NCBI GenBank assembly: GCA_038534195.1
Contig: JBCAXE010000003.1
Location: 1 to 64,000, forward strand
Reading direction: 5' to 3'
Source: JAJFFW01 sp038534195
Lineage (GTDB): Bacteria; Pseudomonadota; Alphaproteobacteria; Caulobacterales; Parvularculaceae
Length of the DNA: 64,000 nt
A model generated the notes under the pieces. The model was not told where the DNA came from, ran no database searches, and saw only the letters and a program-made list of their open reading frames with translations. Below are positions 59,809 to 64,000 of this stretch, piece after piece. Position 1 is the first letter of the stretch. Each line of letters starts with the position of its first letter. Made by a program: the position numbers and the translations under genes.

Positions 59809-60765
59809 ATGGCTCAGGGCCAGAATCGGTTCTATGCTCCCCCGATGAGCGAAGCAAAGGTAATTGTTAAAGATCCGGCGGATGAGCCCGCCCCGCAGGA
59901 CGTGGACCCAACGGTCTCCGACGCGGGCGCGGAAGAGCCGTTTGACGCGCCTGTGCGCGGCGCGCCGGTCGCCGATGATCTCGATTATGACGCCCTGATC
60001 GTCAATCTCGACGGATATGCTGGACCGCTGGACGTTCTGCTCGATTTGGCGCGCGCTCAGAAAGTTGATTTGCGCAAAATCTCCATGCTCGCGCTGGTTG
60101 AGCAGTATTTGCAGTTTGTAGAAGCGGCCAAACAGAAAAAGCTGGAGCTCGCCGCTGACTATCTGGTGATGGCGGCCTGGCTCGCGTTCCTGAAGTCGAA
60201 GCTGCTCTTGCCGGCGCCGGAAGAAGACAGCGAAGAGCCAACCGCCGATGAGATGGCGGCGCGGCTGGCCTTTCAACTTCAGCGGCTCGAAGCCATGCGC
60301 AATTCGGCCGAGGCGATTTACCAACTTCCGCGCCTGCGGCTCGACGTCTTCCCGCGCGGCATGCCCGAAGGCGTTCGCGTTAAACGCACGCCGCAATGGC
60401 AGGCGGAGATGTTTGATCTTCTGCAGGCTTACGCGAAGCAACGCGTCGCCGCGGTTGAACGGACCTACGAGCCCGAACAGCCGAAAGTCTTCAAGATCGA
60501 AGAGGCGCGCATCCGTCTGGAACGCATTCTCGGGTCGATCCCGGACTGGGTGGAACTGAGATCGCTTGCGCAAACCCAAGAAGTCGATGCGCCGCAAGCT
60601 TCCGTGATCGCAAGCGCGTTTAACGCCGCCCTGGAATTCGCCAAGCACGGCAAGATCGATTTGCGCCAACTCGGCCCGTTTGAGCCGATCTACATTCGCG
60701 CCCGCGCTGCGAGCGATGGCGCGATTGATGAGCCGGCGGCGCAATCCTCCCTTATGAGCGCATGA
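59809..60765 (+). CDS. scpA: Segregation and condensation protein A
   Basis: 318 residues from the ATG at 59809; a second ATG at 59845 is a possible start. The acidic first 60 residues are variable. DGYAGPLDVLLDLARAQKVDL, ISMLALVEQYLQFVEAAKQ and LVMAAWLAFLKSKLLLP are the kleisin N-terminal signature that binds SMC. The C-terminal winged helix is at about 230-300 (ASVIASAFNAALEFAKHGKI). With ScpB and SMC it condenses the chromosome. Confidence 0.96.
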   Translation: MAQGQNRFYAPPMSEAKVIVKDPADEPAPQDVDPTVSDAGAEEPFDAPVRGAPVADDLDYDALIVNLDGYAGPLDVLLDLARAQKVDLRKISMLALVEQYLQFVEAAKQKKLELAADYLVMAAWLAFLKSKLLLPAPEEDSEEPTADEMAARLAFQLQRLEAMRNSAEAIYQLPRLRLDVFPRGMPEGVRVKRTPQWQAEMFDLLQAYAKQRVAAVERTYEPEQPKVFKIEEARIRLERILGSIPDWVELRSLAQTQEVDAPQASVIASAFNAALEFAKHGKIDLRQLGPFEPIYIRARAASDGAIDEPAAQSSLMSA

Positions 60766-60772
60766 GAAATTG

Positions 60773-61672
60773 ATGACTTCACTGGATGATGAGTTGGGCC
60801 GCGATTTTGACGGTCTCGACATTAAGGAAACGCAGGCCGCACTCGCAGAGGAGATGGCGGGTGAGGAATTGAGCGCCGCGAGCGACGAGGCGCCGCCGCC
60901 GGATAGCGACGCGGAACCAGCGGTGGCGGCAACTGAAAACGCCGATGAAGAAGACTCCGATGAGGACGCCGCGCGGGAATCGTCACCAGACCCCGTGTGG
61001 AACGCTGCTCAGGAGGCGGAACATTTGCGCATGGTCGAGGCGTTATTGTTCGCTGCGTCCGAACCCTTAACGCCTGACGCGATTGCAACGCGCCTGCCGC
61101 AGGGGGTGGATGTGCCGGCCATGCTGGAGACGCTCACGAAGCACTATGAGAACCGCGGGGTCAATCTCGCGAAAGCAGCGGGGCGCTGGCGGTTCGTGAC
61201 AGCGGCCGATGTGGCGCACGTTCTTGAGACGGAGAAAGTGGAGCCCCGCAAGATTTCTCGTGCTGCGCTCGAGACGCTGGCGATCATCGCTTACCACCAA
61301 CCGTGCACGCGCGCCGACATTGAAGATGTGCGCGGGGTCGCCGTATCGAAGGGCTCACTCGACCAGCTCATGGAAATCGGCTGGGTGAAGCTGCGCGGGC
61401 GTCGCCGCGACGCGCCGGGCCGGCCTGTGCTTTACGGCACATCGCCGGCGTTCCTGGAGCATTTCAGCCTCGATACGGTGGAGGATTTGCCGGGGATGGC
61501 GGATCTGAAGGCCGCGGGCCTCCTCGACGCGCGGCTGCCCCCTGGGTTTTCTATTCCGACGCCCCGCGAGGCTGACGAAGTCGAAGAAGCCGCCGGCGAG
61601 GACGAAACGGCTGAATTCGCGCAGGATTTCATGGCCGATGAAGGCCCCGGCGAAGCCATTGAAGAAGCGTAA
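60773..61672 (+). CDS. scpB: Segregation and condensation protein B
   Basis: 299 residues from the ATG at 60773. The first 70 are acidic and unstructured. LRMVEALLFAASEPLTPDAI, then EPRKISRAALETLAIIAYHQP, CTRADIEDVRGVAVSKGSLD and GRRRDAPGRPVLYGTSPAFL are the ScpB winged-helix pair. The C-terminus is an acidic tail. It partners ScpA. It starts seven bases after scpA. Confidence 0.97.
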   Translation: MTSLDDELGRDFDGLDIKETQAALAEEMAGEELSAASDEAPPPDSDAEPAVAATENADEEDSDEDAARESSPDPVWNAAQEAEHLRMVEALLFAASEPLTPDAIATRLPQGVDVPAMLETLTKHYENRGVNLAKAAGRWRFVTAADVAHVLETEKVEPRKISRAALETLAIIAYHQPCTRADIEDVRGVAVSKGSLDQLMEIGWVKLRGRRRDAPGRPVLYGTSPAFLEHFSLDTVEDLPGMADLKAAGLLDARLPPGFSIPTPREADEVEEAAGEDETAEFAQDFMADEGPGEAIEEA

Positions 61673-61693
61673 AAATTTTTACGAAGTCTTCGT

Positions 61694-61721
61694 TTGCGTG
61701 CGCTTATGCTAAGAGTTAGAT
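61694..61721 (+). promoter_or_regulatory. Possible promoter of tatABC
   Basis: TTGCGT (61694-61699) and TTAGAT (61716-61721) are spaced by 16 bases, 33 bases before the tatA start. A short dyad ACGAAG-T-CTTCGT (61681-61693) lies just upstream. Read by eye. Confidence 0.35.
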
Positions 61722-61754
61722 AAAGGGGCGACGCAAGTGAAAGAGGCGTGAATT

Positions 61755-61991
61755 ATGGGCGCGATCGGACCCTGGCAAATTCTCATTATCCTGTTATTGG
61801 CCGTCCTGTTGTTCGGCGGCGGCGGAAAAATTTCGTCGATCATGGGGGATTTCGCCAAAGGGATCAAAAGCTTCCGCAAAGGTCTTCAGGATGAAGATGA
61901 TGAGATGCTCGCCGACCGGGCGGAGACGGCGATGGACGTCACGCCGGTCAAGGACGACGAGCTGGAAAAGAACGGTAAGCCGGTCGAGTAA
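61755..61991 (+). CDS. tatA: Sec-independent translocase TatA
   Basis: 78 residues. IGPWQILIILLLAVLLFGGGGKIS is the membrane helix with its FGGGG hinge (FGxxK is normal; here Gly-Gly-Gly). IMGDFAKGIKSFRKGLQDED is the amphipathic helix. TatA forms the pore with TatBC for folded proteins. The GGGG stretch is found in some alphaproteobacteria. First gene of the tatABC run. Confidence 0.95.
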   Translation: MGAIGPWQILIILLLAVLLFGGGGKISSIMGDFAKGIKSFRKGLQDEDDEMLADRAETAMDVTPVKDDELEKNGKPVE

Positions 61992-62016
61992 ATTTTAGTC
62001 AAAGGCGGCGCTTTCC

Positions 62017-62376
62017 ATGAGCCTCCTCCCACAGTTTGGCTTTTTCGAGCTGATCACCGTTGCGGTGATCGCGTTGATTGTGGTCGGCCCGAAAGACTTG
62101 CCGCGCCTGATGAAAATGGCGGGCGGGCTCGTGCGCCAGGCGCGCACGCTCGCCGCGGAGTTCGCCGGCGCGTTTGATCAGATGGCGCGCGAGACGGAAC
62201 TAGAAGAGATGCGCAAGGAAATCGAGGCGCTGAAGAGCGATAATGTCTTCGCCGACACCAAGAAGTCCCTCGACGAGTCCATGAAGCCGATTGAAGAGGC
62301 GGTGCGCGACGAGGATCGCGCCGTGCGCGAGGCCGTGGCGAAGCCAGCGACGGCGCCCCAGGAAGAAGCCTCATAA
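62017..62376 (+). CDS. tatB: Sec-independent translocase TatB
   Basis: 119 residues. FGFFELITVAVIALIVVGPKDL is the TatB membrane helix with the VGPKDLP hinge. MKMAGGLVRQARTLAAEFA is the amphipathic helix. It works with TatC as receptor for twin-arginine signals. It is 25 bases after tatA and nine before tatC. Confidence 0.95.
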   Translation: MSLLPQFGFFELITVAVIALIVVGPKDLPRLMKMAGGLVRQARTLAAEFAGAFDQMARETELEEMRKEIEALKSDNVFADTKKSLDESMKPIEEAVRDEDRAVREAVAKPATAPQEEAS

Positions 62377-62385
62377 CGGGGCCCC

Positions 62386-63222
62386 ATGTCCAAGGCCGTG
62401 CAATCATATCCGCCTGAGGAAGAAGACGAGGTCGCCGCGTCGTCGGCGCCGCTTCTTGATCACCTTACGGAGCTTCGTCAGCGGCTGATTATCAGCGTGG
62501 CCGGCCTTATTGTCGGCTTCATCATCAGTTTCATCTTCTCCAAGCAAATCTTCAATGTCCTGGTAATCCCGTTTGTGGATGCGGTGAGCGCGGTCTCCAA
62601 GGAGGGCGATCCGACTCTTTATTTCGCGCCGCTTGAATTCTTTTTCACGCGGGTGCGGCTCTCGGTCTTCGCCGGGTTCGTGCTGGCGTTTCCGCTGCTC
62701 GCCTATCAGCTCTACGCGTTTGTGGCGCCGGGGCTCTACAAGAACGAAAAGCGCGCGGCCTTGCCGTTTCTCGCTGCAATGCCGGTTCTGTTCGCCGTGG
62801 GCGCGAGCCTTGTTTATTTCGTGATGATGCCGTTCGTGATGCGTTTCGCCGTCGGCTTTGAAGCGCAGGCGGGCGGGGGCACGCCTGCCGATTTTCAATT
62901 GCTGACGCGGGTGGGGGATTATCTTTCGCTCATCACCACACTGATCATGGCGTTCGGCATGGCGTTTCAGTTGCCTGTCTTTCTGACGCTGTTGGCGCGC
63001 GCCGGTCTTTTGGGCGCGGAGACGCTCCGGAATAACCGGCGCATCGCGATTGTCGGCATCTTTGTGGTCGCGGCCTTCCTGACCCCGCCGGACCCGTTCA
63101 GCCAAATCGTGTTAGGGCTTTCAATCTTCGCGCTCTATGAAATTTCAGTGCTCTCCGTCGCCATGGCGGAGAAGAAGGTGAAGGCGGCGCTCGAAGGCGA
63201 CGGGAAAGAGGCGGCGGCGTAG
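62386..63222 (+). CDS. tatC: Sec-independent translocase TatC
   Basis: 278 residues with six membrane helices. PLLDHLTELRQRLIISVAGL is the family opening with the conserved Glu. FAPLEFFFTRVRLSVFAGFV and PLLAYQLYAFVAPGLYKNEK are the signal-binding loops. AFLTPPDPFSQIVLGLSIFA follows. The C-terminal tail is cytosolic and polar. It binds the twin-arginine signal. An SRPBCC gene follows with no gap. Confidence 0.97.
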   Translation: MSKAVQSYPPEEEDEVAASSAPLLDHLTELRQRLIISVAGLIVGFIISFIFSKQIFNVLVIPFVDAVSAVSKEGDPTLYFAPLEFFFTRVRLSVFAGFVLAFPLLAYQLYAFVAPGLYKNEKRAALPFLAAMPVLFAVGASLVYFVMMPFVMRFAVGFEAQAGGGTPADFQLLTRVGDYLSLITTLIMAFGMAFQLPVFLTLLARAGLLGAETLRNNRRIAIVGIFVVAAFLTPPDPFSQIVLGLSIFALYEISVLSVAMAEKKVKAALEGDGKEAAA

Positions 63223-63687
63223 GTGGCGAGCGCCGTCGCTGTGCAATCGATCGTTGTCGCCGCCGACTGCGAAACTGTTTTTGACCGCATCATCTCGATT
63301 GCGCCGGACGATTTCATTCGCCCGCGCTGGCCCATGCCCGGCGTCGCCGCCTGGTCGGGCGCTGAGCGGTGGGTTGCGGTTGGCGATCAGCGGCGCGTCA
63401 CCATGACCGCGGGCGTTACGCTTACCGAGACGCTGACAGCGTTTGATCCGCCCACGGGCTTTTCCATTCGTACCACCGGATTCGGCGGGTGGTTCGGCGC
63501 ACTCAACGATCATTGCGAGATCGATTGGACTGTCACGCCGGAAACGGACGCGGCGACTAAAGTGGTCTGGCGCGTTGCGTTCTTCGCGAAACCGGGCGCG
63601 CTGGCGAAGGCGTTATTGCCGCGCGTGGTCACGCCGTTGTGGCCGCCCTTCATGGCCGTCGCCCTCGAACGGTTGCGCACGGGCTAA
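63223..63687 (+). CDS. SRPBCC-family protein
   Basis: 154 residues from the GTG at 63223, immediately after the tatC stop. VVAADCETVFDRIISIAPDD, then LTETLTAFDPPTGFSIRTTG and VVWRVAFFAKPGALAKALLP have the strands and helix of the SRPBCC fold. The middle LTETLTAFDP resembles LLETLTAYEE in 52021-52509. No catalytic residues seen. It is placed between tatC and serS, where alphaproteobacteria often have serS directly. Confidence 0.8.
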   Translation: MASAVAVQSIVVAADCETVFDRIISIAPDDFIRPRWPMPGVAAWSGAERWVAVGDQRRVTMTAGVTLTETLTAFDPPTGFSIRTTGFGGWFGALNDHCEIDWTVTPETDAATKVVWRVAFFAKPGALAKALLPRVVTPLWPPFMAVALERLRTG

Positions 63688-63743
63688 GCGCGGCGCGGTT
63701 TGCCGGTGGACCAGCCGGACCGAACCCCCTATAGGCTGGGCCC

Positions 63744-64000
63744 ATGTTCGATCACACTTTCATCCGCGAAAATCCGGACGCGTTCGACGCCGGCCTGAAG
63801 CGAAGAGGCGCTGATGCGCATGCTGACGCGGTGCTCGCGCTCGACAAACAAGCCCGTGCGCTGACCCAGCAGCTCAACGAATTACAAACGAAACGCAACG
63901 CCACTTCCAAACAGATCGGCGCGGCCAAAGCCAAGGGTGACGAAGACGCCTTCAAGCGCCTGATGGCGGAAGTCGAAGCTGTCAAAGCGGAAATGCCTAC
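63744..64000 (+). CDS. serS: Seryl-tRNA synthetase, N-terminal part
   Basis: The start MFDHTFIRENPDAFDAGLKR and the coiled-coil arm ALDKQARALTQQLNELQTKR, NATSKQIGAAKAKGDEDAF are seryl-tRNA synthetase. The arm binds the long variable arm of tRNA-Ser. The gene runs off the right edge after 85 codons, so the catalytic domain is not seen. Its place after tatC is normal for alphaproteobacteria. Confidence 0.93.
   Translation, partial: MFDHTFIRENPDAFDAGLKRRGADAHADAVLALDKQARALTQQLNELQTKRNATSKQIGAAKAKGDEDAFKRLMAEVEAVKAEMP

Noticed and set aside
59806..60822. Long minus-strand frame (338 codons) across scpA
   Set aside because: Antisense to a clear ScpA; the product is Arg/Leu-rich with no recognisable domain.
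62404..63105. Minus-strand frame (233 codons) across tatC
   Set aside because: Antisense to TatC; composition is typical of a shadow frame.
1..64000. CRISPR arrays, rRNA, tRNA, transposases and integrases
   Set aside because: Looked for on both strands and not seen. The palindromes at 43.7 and 44.1 kb are only two copies and are not spaced as a CRISPR.

Overview
The window reads as chromosomal DNA of a GC-rich alphaproteobacterium, probably from the Caulobacterales/Parvularculales side of the class. Markers seen are a GapR-type nucleoid protein, a TrcR-type (DUF1013) cell-cycle regulator, a TacA-like sigma-54 response regulator, COQ9 beside rpsU, a one-piece phosphomannomutase/phosphoglucomutase of the alphaproteobacterial type, split PntAA/PntAB with a small CoxIV-like protein upstream, and the block dgt - SPOR - nagZ - scpA - scpB - tatABC - serS. 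The lineage is an inference from gene content. No rRNA, tRNA, CRISPR array, transposase or integrase was seen.

Layout. 1-4 kb: edge of a secreted protein, anmK, a type B L36 gene, a TPR protein, gapR and an AraC regulator. 4-8 kb: a lower-GC stretch with a membrane coiled-coil/GAF-like protein, then a secreted lipase and its secreted partner, closed by a clear terminator. 8-12 kb: an AraC regulator divergent from a CPBP protease, a gamma-glutamylcyclotransferase-like protein and two divergent DUF4386 membrane proteins. 12-19 kb: TacA-like regulator, hydrolase, pnt operon, MipA. 19-31.7 kb: rpsU (no normal start codon), COQ9, purEK, a diguanylate cyclase, ubiX operon, SDR, trcR, quinone oxidoreductase, dipeptidase and pgm. 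31.8-36.7 kb: serine hydrolase, then a tight run of nucleoside transporter, DUF1543, GFA, DUF3253 and UDG-like genes, and a methyltransferase. 36.7-38.9 kb: a gene-free kilobase with three similar hairpins, then rplK-rplA. 39-47 kb: valine catabolism (mmsA, acyl-CoA dehydrogenase, hydroxyisobutyryl-CoA hydrolase, mmsB) with a DUF559 gene framed by palindromes and a frameshifted SDR. 47-54 kb: ABC exporter, RecD-like helicase, esterase, xthA, SRPBCC, DUF6151 and nitroreductase. 54-56 kb: a ClpP-like gene with an in-frame stop, then a BglII/BstYI-type restriction enzyme with a frameshifted MT-A70 methylase. 56-64 kb: erpA, dgt, SPOR, nagZ, scpAB, tatABC, SRPBCC and the start of serS.

How the genes work together. 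anmK and nagZ serve peptidoglycan recycling. gapR, scpA/scpB, trcR and the TacA-like regulator point to a Caulobacter-style chromosome and cell-cycle programme. mmsA, the acyl-CoA dehydrogenase, the hydrolase and mmsB give the lower valine pathway. pntAA-AB-B supplies NADPH. ubiX and COQ9 contribute to ubiquinone synthesis.

Most interesting: (1) three hairpins with near-identical CU-rich loops upstream of rplK, which look like an anti-Shine-Dalgarno small RNA; (2) rpsU with ATC where the initiator should be, behind a strong ribosome binding site and a short upstream frame; (3) an intact restriction enzyme beside a methylase broken by one extra base in a four-base run; (4) a DUF559 gene whose ribosome binding site and C-terminus are made by flanking palindromic repeats.
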